Shown here in pieces: positions 1-5,712 of a stretch of 5,712 nucleotides of DNA. A program made the position numbers and the translations under genes. The stretch spans positions 1 to 5,712 of the forward strand of contig JAHCKU010000226.1 of the NCBI GenBank assembly GCA_026125625.1, written 5' to 3'. Each line of letters starts with the position of its first letter. The stretch's first letter is position 1. The notes under the pieces are model-generated. The model did not search any database. It worked only from the letters and a program-made list of their open reading frames with translations, and was not told the DNA's origin. This DNA is from Burkholderiales bacterium. Lineage in GTDB: Bacteria > Pseudomonadota > Gammaproteobacteria > Burkholderiales > SHXO01.

Positions 1-1262
1 CGCGCGTCGGCCGTCAAGGTCGCGCCGATGCGCTGCGCGCGCTCATGCATGCCGAGCAGGCCGAAACCTTCGTGCTGTCCGCGCGGGTCGAAGCCCAGGC
101 CGTCATCGGCCACGATCAGGGTCACGGCCTCTTCCGACCAGGCCAGCTGCACGCGCACCTTGGTCGCTCGGGCATGCTTCAGTACGTTGGTCACGCACTC
201 CTGCGCAATGCGCAGCAGCTCGGCCTCCACTTCCCGGTCCAGAACCAGCGCCTCGCCCTGCACCTCCAGCGCTGCGTCGACGCCGGTGGGATCGAAGCGC
301 CGGACCTGAGCGTCCAGCGCCGCAGCCAGCATCACCGGTTCTGGTCCGGGCCGCAGCGCCCGCACCGACAGCCGCGCCTCGTCCAGGCAGCTGCGGGCGA
401 GATCGCGAGCGTGCTGGATGTGCTCCCGGGCGAGGGCGACGTTGCCCTTGCGCAGAGTGCGTTCGGCCGCTTCGAGGTTCACCACCACGCCGGTGAAACC
501 TTGGGCCAGGGTATCGTGGATGTCGCGCGCGATGCGATTGCGCTCGCCCAGGACCGCCGCCTCGCGCGCGCCTTCACCCAGGCGCGCCATCTGCACCGCG
601 AGCGTGGCCTGGTTGGCGAGTGCCTCGGCGAGATGGATCTTGCTCTCGAACTCCGCCGGATCGGTGCGGCTGCTGCGTACGCAGATCCAGCCCACCGTCT
701 CCCTGCCGAGCACCATCGGTACGGTCAGCAAGGTGCGCACGCCCAGCGAATTGATGTAGGCGCGGTTCTCCTCCGGCATGCCGGCCACCGCGTTGCTGAG
801 CACGTAGGTCTCCGGATGCAGCACGGGGAAGGTGGACACGCCGCGGCCGCCGACCGGCAGCGGCTGCAGCACGGCCGGATGATGGGACTGGCTGGCGGAG
901 ATAATGCGCGAGTCGAGGTATTCCAGATGCAGGCGGATGCTGCCGGTGGCCGGATCGGGAAACCATAGCGTGCCGCCCACGCCTTCGAGATGCTGTACCG
1001 TGACCTTCAGGACGTGACCGAGGAAATTGTCGAGGTTCGATCCGGCCAGCATGCCGAGCGACTCGATCAGCATCTGCGACTGGCTGCGTGCCAGCTCTTC
1101 CGCATGCCGGTGCTGAATCACCTCCTGCTCCAGGACACGGCTGCTGTGCTCGAGCTCGCGAATGCGCGCCTCGAGCGCCGCCACCACGTGCGGCAGCGCC
1201 GCCTTTTCCGCAGGCGCCTGCTGGGGCGGCACGGGATCCGGTGTGGCAAGGTGCTGCAGCAA
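1..1262 (-). CDS. GAF-domain sensor histidine kinase, NarL/HisKA_3 type (3' end cut by window edge)
   Basis: Cytoplasmic two-component sensor kinase that should autophosphorylate on histidine and pass the phosphate to a LuxR/NarL-type response regulator, which is not in this window. Reading the minus strand from a TTG at 1262: residues about 23-58 look like a coiled coil (LEARIRELEHSSRVLEQEV), about 60-215 fit a GAF sensory domain, and the H-box RDIHDTLAQG places the phosphorylated His at residue 249 (codon 516-518). The dimerisation region continues to SVRALRP. The ATPase domain shows the N-box (ECVTNVLKHA, Asn 359), G1 (DDGLGFD, from 386) and G2 (GFGLLGM, from 399). No membrane segment is visible, so the signal is probably intracellular. 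The start is uncertain: TTG 1262 lies about 25 bases after the predicted transcription start and has a GGGGG stretch 5 bases upstream; GTG at 1232 is the alternative. The first in-frame ATG (1073) would delete the coiled coil. The frame is open through base 1, so the C-terminus is missing. Family assignment is firm; the ligand is unknown. Confidence 0.9.
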   Translation of the reverse strand, partial: MLQHLATPDPVPPQQAPAEKAALPHVVAALEARIRELEHSSRVLEQEVIQHRHAEELARSQSQMLIESLGMLAGSNLDNFLGHVLKVTVQHLEGVGGTLWFPDPATGSIRLHLEYLDSRIISASQSHHPAVLQPLPVGGRGVSTFPVLHPETYVLSNAVAGMPEENRAYINSLGVRTLLTVPMVLGRETVGWICVRSSRTDPAEFESKIHLAEALANQATLAVQMARLGEGAREAAVLGERNRIARDIHDTLAQGFTGVVVNLEAAERTLRKGNVALAREHIQHARDLARSCLDEARLSVRALRPGPEPVMLAAALDAQVRRFDPTGVDAALEVQGEALVLDREVEAELLRIAQECVTNVLKHARATKVRVQLAWSEEAVTLIVADDGLGFDPRGQHEGFGLLGMHERAQRIGATLTADA

Positions 1263-1293
1263 GGGCGCCCCCAGGGTGAAATCGCGACCCCAG

Positions 1294-1322
1294 TCTATAC
1301 TGCCTCGCTGATCCGCCGTCAA
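1294..1322 (-). promoter_or_regulatory. Sigma-70-type promoter of the histidine kinase gene
   Basis: On the minus strand TTGACG (1317-1322) is followed by a 17-base spacer and TATAGA (1294-1299), giving 5/6 and 4/6 matches to the -35 and -10 consensus with ideal spacing. Transcription would begin near 1287, leaving a short leader before the TTG (1262) or GTG (1232) start of the kinase. It also argues against a start at TTG 1322, which lies inside the -35 box. Prediction only. Confidence 0.6.
1296..1301 (+). promoter_or_regulatory. Possible -10 element for the DUF4139 gene, overlapping the kinase -10
   Basis: TATACT on the plus strand matches the -10 consensus in 5 of 6 positions and shares four bases with the minus-strand TATAGA. 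No good -35 box lies 16-18 bases upstream (the region reads CAGGGTGA), so it would be weak or activator dependent. Transcripts from it would carry a leader of nearly 90 bases before the ATG at 1395. Confidence 0.3.
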
Positions 1323-1350
1323 CCGCAACCCCGGTGCGAAGCGTTTTAGC

Positions 1351-1368
1351 AGGCTTCACGGCAAGCCT
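1351..1368. repeat. Perfect inverted repeat AGGCTT-N6-AAGCCT upstream of the DUF4139 gene
   Basis: Two 6-base arms (1351-1356 and 1363-1368) flank the 6-base centre CACGGC, ending 26 bases before the ATG at 1395 and just upstream of its ribosome binding site. It could be an operator for a dimeric regulator or a small leader hairpin in the DUF4139 mRNA. The arms are short enough that chance is possible. Confidence 0.35.
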
Positions 1369-1384
1369 CGCCACCCCACTCACC

Positions 1385-1389
1385 AGGAG
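1385..1389 (+). promoter_or_regulatory. Ribosome binding site of the DUF4139 gene
   Basis: AGGAG with a 5-base gap to ATG 1395 is a strong Shine-Dalgarno match and fixes the start of the downstream gene. It is the only strong ribosome binding site in the window. Confidence 0.85.
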
Positions 1390-1394
1390 ACAAG

Positions 1395-2912
1395 ATGATC
1401 GGATGCACGCGCGCACGCGCTCTGCTGCTTTTCACCGGCCTGGCGCTCGGCGCCGCGCACGCCCAGGAGCCGGTTGCCAACTCGCTGACCATCTACAGCA
1501 GCACCCAGGCCGGCGGCGTTCCCCCCGAGGTGTTTCGTGGCGGCGGGCGCCAGGGCTATGCAATTCCAGGCTACGCGGTGGTGCGCCACGAACGGCCGAT
1601 CGAGCTGAAGTCCGGGCGCAACGAGGTGCGCTTCACCGACGTCGCCGGGCTCATCGATCCCACCACCGTTTCCTTCAAGTCCCTGACCGACGCCGCGGGC
1701 ACGCGCGTGATCGAGCAGAACTTCCAGTTCGACCTGGTCGACACCGACAAGCTGCTGCAGAAGTACATCGACCGCGAGATCGTGGTCGAGCAGACGCGCG
1801 GCGAGACGGTCGAGAGCATCACCGGCACGCTGCTGTCCACTTCGGGCGGCCTGGTGCTGCGCCTGGCCGACGGCACGGTGCGCACCATTCCGCAGCATTC
1901 CGGCGTGCAGCTGCCCGATCTGCCCGGCGGCCTGATCACGCGGCCCACGCTGGTGTGGGACATCTCCGCCAGGAAGGCCGGCGAACAACTGGCGCGCGTC
2001 GCCTATCAGACCGGCGGTATCACCTGGTGGGCGGACTACAACCTGGTGTTCGCGGAAGGCGCGGATGCCAACAGCTGCCGGCTCGACGTCGGTGCCTGGG
2101 TGAGCATCCTCAACCAGTCCGGTGCCTCCTATCCGGACGCGCGCATCAAGCTCATCGCCGGTGACGTGCACCGCGCGCCGCCGCCCGGGATGCCCATGAG
2201 CGCGCGTGCGGCCTCAGCGGAAGTGATGGCCGATCAGGCCAAGGGCTTCGAGGAGAAGGCCTTCTTCGAATACCATCTCTACACCCTGGGACGCCCGAGC
2301 TCGCTGCCGGACAACTCCACCAAGCAGATCGAGCTGTTCCCGCAGGTTGCCGACGTGCCATGCGAGCGCACTCTGGTCTATCAGGGACAGGATCGGTTCT
2401 GGGGCTATGCCGGCAGTCCGTATACCGAGCGCACCTTCGGTGTGACGGGCAACAGGAAGGTCGATGCCTATCTGAGCTTCAAGAACGTCAAGGACATCGG
2501 CATGGGCGTGCCGATGCCGGCCGGACGCGTGCGCGTGAGCAAGCTGGACACCGCCGACGACACGCTCGAGTTCATCGGCGAAGACCGCATCGATCACACC
2601 CCGCGCAACGAGACCATCCTGCTCAAGCTTGGGTCGGCTTTCGACGTGGTCGGCGAGCGCAAGCAGCTCGACTACAGCGTGGACTCCAGCCGCAAGACGA
2701 TCACGGAGACGATCGAGGTGCGGTTGCGCAATCGCAAGGAAGAGCCGGTGCGCGTGGTGGTGAAGGAAGCGTTGTATCGCTGGGTCAACTGGAAGATCCA
2801 GACGAGCACGCATCCCTATGACAAACAGGACGCCAGCACCATCCACATTCCGGTCACCGTTCCCGCCGACAAGGAGACGGTGGTGCGCTACACCGTGCGC
2901 TACAGCTGGTAG
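1395..2912 (+). CDS. Exported DUF4139 domain-containing protein
   Basis: A 505-residue protein of the DUF4139 family (COG5316-like), whose biochemical role is not established; some relatives are named mucoidy inhibitor-like. Residues 1-23 form a signal peptide: Arg at 6 and 8, a hydrophobic core ALLLFTGLALGAA, and an AHA|QE cleavage site after Ala 23, so the product should be periplasmic or outside the cell. An N-terminal beta-rich region (about 27-190) precedes the DUF4139 core (about 195-505), recognised by YQTGGITWWADYNLVF (204-219), the LNQSGASYPDARIKLIAGDV stretch (239-258), EYHLYTLGRPSSLPDNSTKQ (292-311) and the closing strand VVRYTVRYSW. The mature chain has exactly two cysteines, Cys 228 and Cys 323, which could form a disulfide. 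No lipobox or membrane helix is seen after the signal peptide. The gene stands alone on its strand, divergent from the kinase and convergent with the PilZ-like gene. Family certain, function unknown. Confidence 0.92.
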   Translation: MIGCTRARALLLFTGLALGAAHAQEPVANSLTIYSSTQAGGVPPEVFRGGGRQGYAIPGYAVVRHERPIELKSGRNEVRFTDVAGLIDPTTVSFKSLTDAAGTRVIEQNFQFDLVDTDKLLQKYIDREIVVEQTRGETVESITGTLLSTSGGLVLRLADGTVRTIPQHSGVQLPDLPGGLITRPTLVWDISARKAGEQLARVAYQTGGITWWADYNLVFAEGADANSCRLDVGAWVSILNQSGASYPDARIKLIAGDVHRAPPPGMPMSARAASAEVMADQAKGFEEKAFFEYHLYTLGRPSSLPDNSTKQIELFPQVADVPCERTLVYQGQDRFWGYAGSPYTERTFGVTGNRKVDAYLSFKNVKDIGMGVPMPAGRVRVSKLDTADDTLEFIGEDRIDHTPRNETILLKLGSAFDVVGERKQLDYSVDSSRKTITETIEVRLRNRKEEPVRVVVKEALYRWVNWKIQTSTHPYDKQDASTIHIPVTVPADKETVVRYTVRYSW

Positions 2913-2920
2913 GTACAGGC

Positions 2921-2972
2921 GGGCGCCCGCGTGACGATTCGGCCGGCGCGGGCGTCGGCGCCCGATGGGCGT
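2921..2972. terminator. GC-rich hairpins in the convergent gap, possible weak bidirectional terminator
   Basis: The 60 bases between two converging stop codons hold an 8-bp stem (CGCCCGCG 2924-2931 with CGCGGGCG 2947-2954, 15-base loop) and a small tight hairpin CGCCC-GAT-GGGCG (2959-2971). The 12-base palindrome GCGGGCGCCCGC at 2919-2930 overlaps the first. None is followed by a proper T run on either strand (only TT after the second on plus), so intrinsic termination is doubtful even though the position suits it. Confidence 0.3.
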
Positions 2973-4526
2973 TCAGAGCTTCCCTAAGCGCAGCACCTTG
3001 TAGCGCGCGATTTCGTAGCCGGCGCCCTGCGCCGTCAGGCGCAGCGGCACCAGGCGATAGCGCTGGTCGTAGGCGCGCATCTCGCAGGCCAGGCTTGGCG
3101 AGAACGTGCCCTTGCGCAACAGCAGGGTCACTTCGTCGGTGGGCTGGTCGCGGCCCGAAAGCAGGGCACACAGCACGCCTTCCGCGGGGAGGAACTGATT
3201 TCCCGCGCTAAGCGGGAGCAAGGTCACACCGGCACCGCCTTGCGCGATGATCTCGATGCCCACGGTGCGGCCGTTGCCGTCGTCTCCTTCGTCGCGCGCC
3301 AGACGCCGCACGATGCCCGTGCTCCACGTATTCTCATCGGCCTTGCGCAGCGCGAGCAGCGCGCCGACTTCGAGCCAGCGTCCGTTGGGGCTGGTCACCA
3401 GGGCGTGCATGCCGCTGCGGCTCTCGTTCTCGACCAGCCACTGCTCCTGCTCGCTCACGAACGGATAGTCGAGCGTCAATCCCGATACGTGCGCGGCGAT
3501 CTCGTCGAAGTCGTGCACGACGCTGATGCGCTGTGCATGGCGACGGCGCTCATGCCGGCGCAGCGGCAAGGTCGGACCCCAGTGCCGTATCAGGTGACGC
3601 ACCGTGGCCAGAACACTCTCCTCGTCGAATTCCTCGATCAGGCGGCGCGTGGCGACTTGCAGCGCCTGCTCCTGGATCTCGGCCTCGATTCCTTTCAGGT
3701 GCTCCAGGGCCTGGCAGGCACCGAAGGCGCGCGAGGAGCGCGTGAGCTTGGTATGCATCTCGATGCGCTGCGGGCCGGCATCGGACTGCAGATCGACCAG
3801 ATGCCGCAGCGATTCCGCGGTATGCGTGGCCAGCACGAGCTGGCTGGCGCAAAGCGCAATCAGGCGATCGGCGATCTCGATCTGCTGCGGCAGCAGGGAT
3901 TGTGGGGATGCCACGGCCAGCAGCAGCGCGCGCAGGAATTCCTCTTCCACCGACGAGTCCTGCTGCGCATTTCGATAGGGGGTGGTGCGCAAACGTGCGA
4001 TGCCGCCGGCTTCGGCCAGCGCATACAGTGCTCCGACATCGCTCCACTGCCGCGGCTCCAGCGGGCTGTAGCGCAGGTAGTGCCACTTCATGCGCATGGC
4101 CTGTGCGCGCATGGCGCGGGCGGCAATCAGCGCGAGCTTCGGCGTCAGCTCCAGCGCGCCGCGGGCGCCGGTCTCGAACTTGTGCAGACAGTGCCGATAG
4201 CCCTGGCCGATCTGCTCCAGGTAGGTGGATACGCCACGCCAGATCTGCTCCTCCTGGAACTTGGTGAGCTTGCGCTGGCGCGCGAGATAGTCGCGCATCA
4301 CGCCGCGATAGTGCGGCCGGCCGCCGCGGTCGAGCAGATCGACGACGTCCAGGGCCTGCTGCGGCGTGACCTCGTCCGCTGCGCGCAGGCGGTCCAGATG
4401 GCCCGACAAGGCACACAGCGACACCAGGGGTTCATTGCGCGGGAGGGCCTGGATCAGGGCGTTGGCGGCGCTGACGGGATCGGCAGGACGCTCGCCTTTC
4501 TTGCTGCTCTTGCTCAGTCCGAACAT
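2973..4526 (-). CDS. Conserved protein with C-terminal PilZ-like domain (possible c-di-GMP effector)
   Basis: A 517-residue soluble protein that I cannot assign to a named gene. Residues 1-20 are charged (MFGLSKSSKKGER). About 20-315 looks almost entirely alpha-helical, with no recognised domain, signal peptide or membrane segment. The C-terminal part resembles PilZ: an Arg-rich cluster RRHERRRHAQR (323-333) containing RxxxR, then NESRSG (367-372) matching the N/DxSxxG motif, then WLEVGALLALR (384-394), TGIVRRL (403-409) and VGIEII (422-427), the usual barrel strands. PilZ domains bind cyclic-di-GMP through these residues, so a signalling role is inferred, not shown. Roughly 33 residues separate the two motifs, somewhat long for PilZ. 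The frame extends to ATG 4586, but the extra 20 residues (CRPPARPLL...) look like translated intergenic DNA, so I chose ATG 4526, which has only a weak GAG 8 bases upstream. It is divergent from the dehydratase gene and shares no operon. Confidence 0.75.
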   Translation of the reverse strand: MFGLSKSSKKGERPADPVSAANALIQALPRNEPLVSLCALSGHLDRLRAADEVTPQQALDVVDLLDRGGRPHYRGVMRDYLARQRKLTKFQEEQIWRGVSTYLEQIGQGYRHCLHKFETGARGALELTPKLALIAARAMRAQAMRMKWHYLRYSPLEPRQWSDVGALYALAEAGGIARLRTTPYRNAQQDSSVEEEFLRALLLAVASPQSLLPQQIEIADRLIALCASQLVLATHTAESLRHLVDLQSDAGPQRIEMHTKLTRSSRAFGACQALEHLKGIEAEIQEQALQVATRRLIEEFDEESVLATVRHLIRHWGPTLPLRRHERRRHAQRISVVHDFDEIAAHVSGLTLDYPFVSEQEQWLVENESRSGMHALVTSPNGRWLEVGALLALRKADENTWSTGIVRRLARDEGDDGNGRTVGIEIIAQGGAGVTLLPLSAGNQFLPAEGVLCALLSGRDQPTDEVTLLLRKGTFSPSLACEMRAYDQRYRLVPLRLTAQGAGYEIARYKVLRLGKL

Positions 4527-4569
4527 GGCAATGGCTCGTGAAGACGGGCCAGCCTTAAGCAAGGGGCGG

Positions 4570-4582
4570 GCCGGAGGCCGGC
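4570..4582. repeat. Short inverted repeat GCCGG-AGG-CCGGC in the divergent gap
   Basis: A 5-bp stem with a 3-base centre lies between the PilZ-like and dehydratase genes, where the -35 box of the dehydratase promoter would be expected (18-19 bases upstream of the -10 candidate). It could be an operator or only GC-rich background; arms this short are weak evidence. Confidence 0.2.
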
Positions 4583-4590
4583 ACATGCGC

Positions 4591-4596
4591 TATTCT
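4591..4596 (+). promoter_or_regulatory. Candidate -10 box for the dehydratase gene, implying a leaderless mRNA
   Basis: TATTCT matches the -10 consensus at 4 of 6 positions, including the key T-A at the start and the final T, in an otherwise GC-rich stretch. It ends 8 bases before ATG 4605, so transcription would begin at or within a base or two of the start codon. There is no recognisable -35 box and no Shine-Dalgarno sequence in GCCTGCCC just before the ATG, which fits leaderless translation. Confidence 0.4.
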
Positions 4597-4604
4597 GCCT
4601 GCCC

Positions 4605-5534
4605 ATGACACCAGCCGACATCGAAGCCGCAGCCGCGCGCATCCAGCCTTTCGTGCGCCGCACGCCCACGTTGGAAATGGAGGCGCGTGCCTTCGGCTCG
4701 CTCGCCCGCCTCACCCTCAAGCTCGAACTGCTGCAGCACGCCGGGTCGTTCAAGCCGCGCGGTGCGTTCAACCGCATCCTGTCTGCCGATCCGGTGCCCG
4801 AAGCCGGTGTGATCGCTGCCTCCGGCGGCAACCACGGCGCGGCGGTGGCCTACGCTGCGCGCCAGCTGGGGCATCGCGCCGAGATCTTCGTTCCCGAGCC
4901 GACGCCCGATGTGAAGGTCGACCGCCTGCGGCGCTACGGCGCACGCGTGGTGCTGATCGGGGCCAGCTACGCCGAGGCGTGGGTGGCGAGCCAGGCGCGC
5001 GCGAGAGAGACCGGCGCGCTGGAAGTGCATGCCTACGATCAGCCCGAAGTGGTGGCCGGGCAGGGCACCCTGGCGCGCGAGTTCGAGCAGCAGTGTGCGG
5101 GGCTGGACACGGTGTTCGTGGCGGTGGGCGGCGGCGGCCTGGTCGGCGGCGTGGCGGCGTGGTTTGCCGGTCGTGTCAAGGTGATTGCGGTCGAGCCGGA
5201 GCGCTGTCCGACCTTGTACAGCGCGATCCGCGACGGTGCGCCAGTGGACGTCGAGGTGGGCGGCATCGCTGCCGATTCGCTCGGCGCGCGTCGCATCGGC
5301 AGCATCGCGTTCGATCTCGCGCAACGTTACGTGGACAGCATCGTGCTGGTCAGCGACGAGGAAATCCGGCAGAGCCAGCGGGCGTTGTGGGAGAGCGTGC
5401 GCATCCTGGCCGAGCCCGGCGCCGCCGCCGCACTGGCCGGCCTGCGCTCGGGCAAGTATCAGATCGCCAGCGGCGAGCGCGTCGGCGTGATCGTGTGCGG
5501 CGGGAATACCGATCCGGCGAAGTTCGCGGCGTAG
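4605..5534 (+). CDS. PLP-dependent threonine/serine dehydratase family protein
   Basis: A 309-residue fold-type II pyridoxal-phosphate enzyme, expected to deaminate L-threonine to 2-oxobutanoate and/or L-serine to pyruvate with release of ammonia, in the cytoplasm. Visible signatures are the Schiff-base lysine Lys 50 in GSFKPRGAFN, the SGGNHG loop (73-78) that contacts substrate, the glycine loop GGGGL (175-179) that holds the cofactor phosphate, VEPE (196-199), IAADSLG (221-227) and CGGN (298-301), where Cys 298 sits at the position facing the pyridine nitrogen. The length matches single-domain catabolic-type dehydratases; there is no C-terminal ACT domain, so isoleucine feedback control like that of biosynthetic IlvA is not expected. 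Serine racemase and hydroxyaspartate dehydratase belong to the same family and cannot be excluded from sequence alone. ATG 4605 has no Shine-Dalgarno site but lies directly after a -10-like box. It is divergent from the PilZ-like gene; no pathway partner is present. Confidence 0.9.
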   Translation: MTPADIEAAAARIQPFVRRTPTLEMEARAFGSLARLTLKLELLQHAGSFKPRGAFNRILSADPVPEAGVIAASGGNHGAAVAYAARQLGHRAEIFVPEPTPDVKVDRLRRYGARVVLIGASYAEAWVASQARARETGALEVHAYDQPEVVAGQGTLAREFEQQCAGLDTVFVAVGGGGLVGGVAAWFAGRVKVIAVEPERCPTLYSAIRDGAPVDVEVGGIAADSLGARRIGSIAFDLAQRYVDSIVLVSDEEIRQSQRALWESVRILAEPGAAAALAGLRSGKYQIASGERVGVIVCGGNTDPAKFAA

Positions 5535-5631
5535 GCGATACCACCCCCGGCCTTCGCTGCTTTATGCTCCGAAGGGGTACGGCTCCTCCTCGATGAGGCG
5601 GGGAAGACAACCGATGCATCGCCACCGACTT
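5535..5631. other. Intergenic spacer without a supported gene
   Basis: Between the dehydratase stop and the hairpin cluster I see only the small hairpin at 5551-5575, a -10-like TATGCT (5563-5568) without a -35 partner, and an 8-base palindrome GATGCATC (5613-5620) close to the left edge of the repeat. A frame from ATG 5594 stays open to the window end, but it reads straight through the repeat and has no ribosome binding site, so it is not called as a gene. Confidence 0.6.
5551..5575 (+). terminator. Small hairpin after the dehydratase gene, possible terminator
   Basis: CCTTCG (5551-5556) pairs perfectly with CGAAGG (5570-5575) across a 13-base loop, beginning 17 bases after the TAG stop. 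The stem is short, the loop large and no T run follows (GGTACGG), so it is at best a weak or factor-dependent terminator. Confidence 0.2.
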
Positions 5632-5712
5632 CCCCTCCTTGGAAAGGAGGGGTGCCGCCGAAGGCGGCGGGGTGGTTCGTATCTACACCACACCACCCCG
5701 GCGCTTCGCGCC
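5632..5712. repeat. Cluster of four hairpins, probable dispersed inverted-repeat element cut by the right edge
   Basis: Four perfect stems follow one another: CCCCTCCTT/AAGGAGGGG with a GGA loop (5632-5652); GCCGCC/GGCGGC with a GAA loop (5654-5668); GGGGTGGT (5669-5676) pairing with ACCACCCC (5692-5699) across 15 bases; and GGCGC/GCGCC with a TTC loop (5700-5712). The order on the right (ACCACCCC, then a GC hairpin) mirrors the left (AGGAGGGGT, GC hairpin, GGGGTGGT), so the visible part looks like a left half and the beginning of its inverted copy. This resembles REP/REPIN-style intergenic repeats. I recall similar AGGAGGGGTG...GGGGTGGTT sequences dispersed in many bacterial genomes but cannot verify that here. 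No transposase or tRNA lies next to it. Confidence 0.7.

Noticed and set aside
45..968. A 307-codon open frame on the plus strand opposite the kinase
   Set aside because: Its translation is rich in His, Gln, Ala and Arg with no domain, and it lies antisense to clear histidine kinase motifs. This is the usual shadow frame in high-GC DNA.
574..1416. A 280-codon minus-strand frame overlapping the kinase and its promoter region
   Set aside because: It is out of frame with the kinase motifs, low complexity (Ala/Gly/Arg), and would begin inside the DUF4139 gene upstream of the predicted kinase promoter.
3240..4541. A 433-codon open frame on the plus strand opposite the PilZ-like gene
   Set aside because: No ribosome binding site, biased Gln/Ala/Leu/His composition and no recognisable motif, while the minus strand encodes a coherent protein with PilZ-like signatures.
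4527..4586. Longer start (ATG 4586) for the PilZ-like gene
   Set aside because: The extra 20 residues are Pro/Arg/Ala-rich translated spacer, and this start would almost abut the dehydratase start and overlap its promoter.
4590..5324. A 244-codon minus-strand frame opposite the dehydratase
   Set aside because: Antisense shadow of a well-defined PLP enzyme; no domain and no ribosome binding site.
5632..5712. CRISPR array
   Set aside because: The repeats are inverted and abutting, with no regular direct repeat-spacer pattern and no cas gene nearby.
1..5712. A new defence or mobile system
   Set aside because: All four genes are recognisable signalling, exported or metabolic types. No nuclease, helicase, toxin, integrase or transposase is visible, and base composition is uniform across the window.

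Overview
The window is high-GC proteobacterial chromosome, compactly coded, with third-codon positions heavily G/C. Codon choice, the NarL-type kinase, the DUF4139 protein and the PilZ-like protein fit a beta- or gammaproteobacterium. A Xanthomonadales-like host is my best guess, but nothing here settles it.

There are four protein genes in two divergent pairs. From the left: (1) a cytoplasmic GAF-domain sensor histidine kinase of the NarL/HisKA_3 type on the minus strand, cut by the left edge so that its last residues are missing; (2) after a 132-base divergent promoter region, a plus-strand gene for an exported DUF4139 protein with a clear signal peptide and a strong ribosome binding site; (3) after a 60-base convergent gap with GC-rich hairpins, a minus-strand gene for a 517-residue protein with a long helical N-terminal region and a C-terminal PilZ-like (possible cyclic-di-GMP-binding) domain; (4) after a 78-base divergent gap, a plus-strand PLP-dependent threonine/serine dehydratase, possibly translated from a leaderless mRNA.

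The last 178 bases hold no gene I can support. The final 81 bases fold into a run of four hairpins and look like the left half plus part of the right half of a large inverted, dispersed-type repeat that continues beyond the window.

No operon or shared pathway links the four genes. Each has its own promoter region, and the arrangement reads as ordinary housekeeping and signalling chromosome, not a defence or mobile island. The least explained items are the repeat at the right end, the N-terminal part of the PilZ-like protein, and the symmetric -10 element shared by the kinase and DUF4139 promoters.
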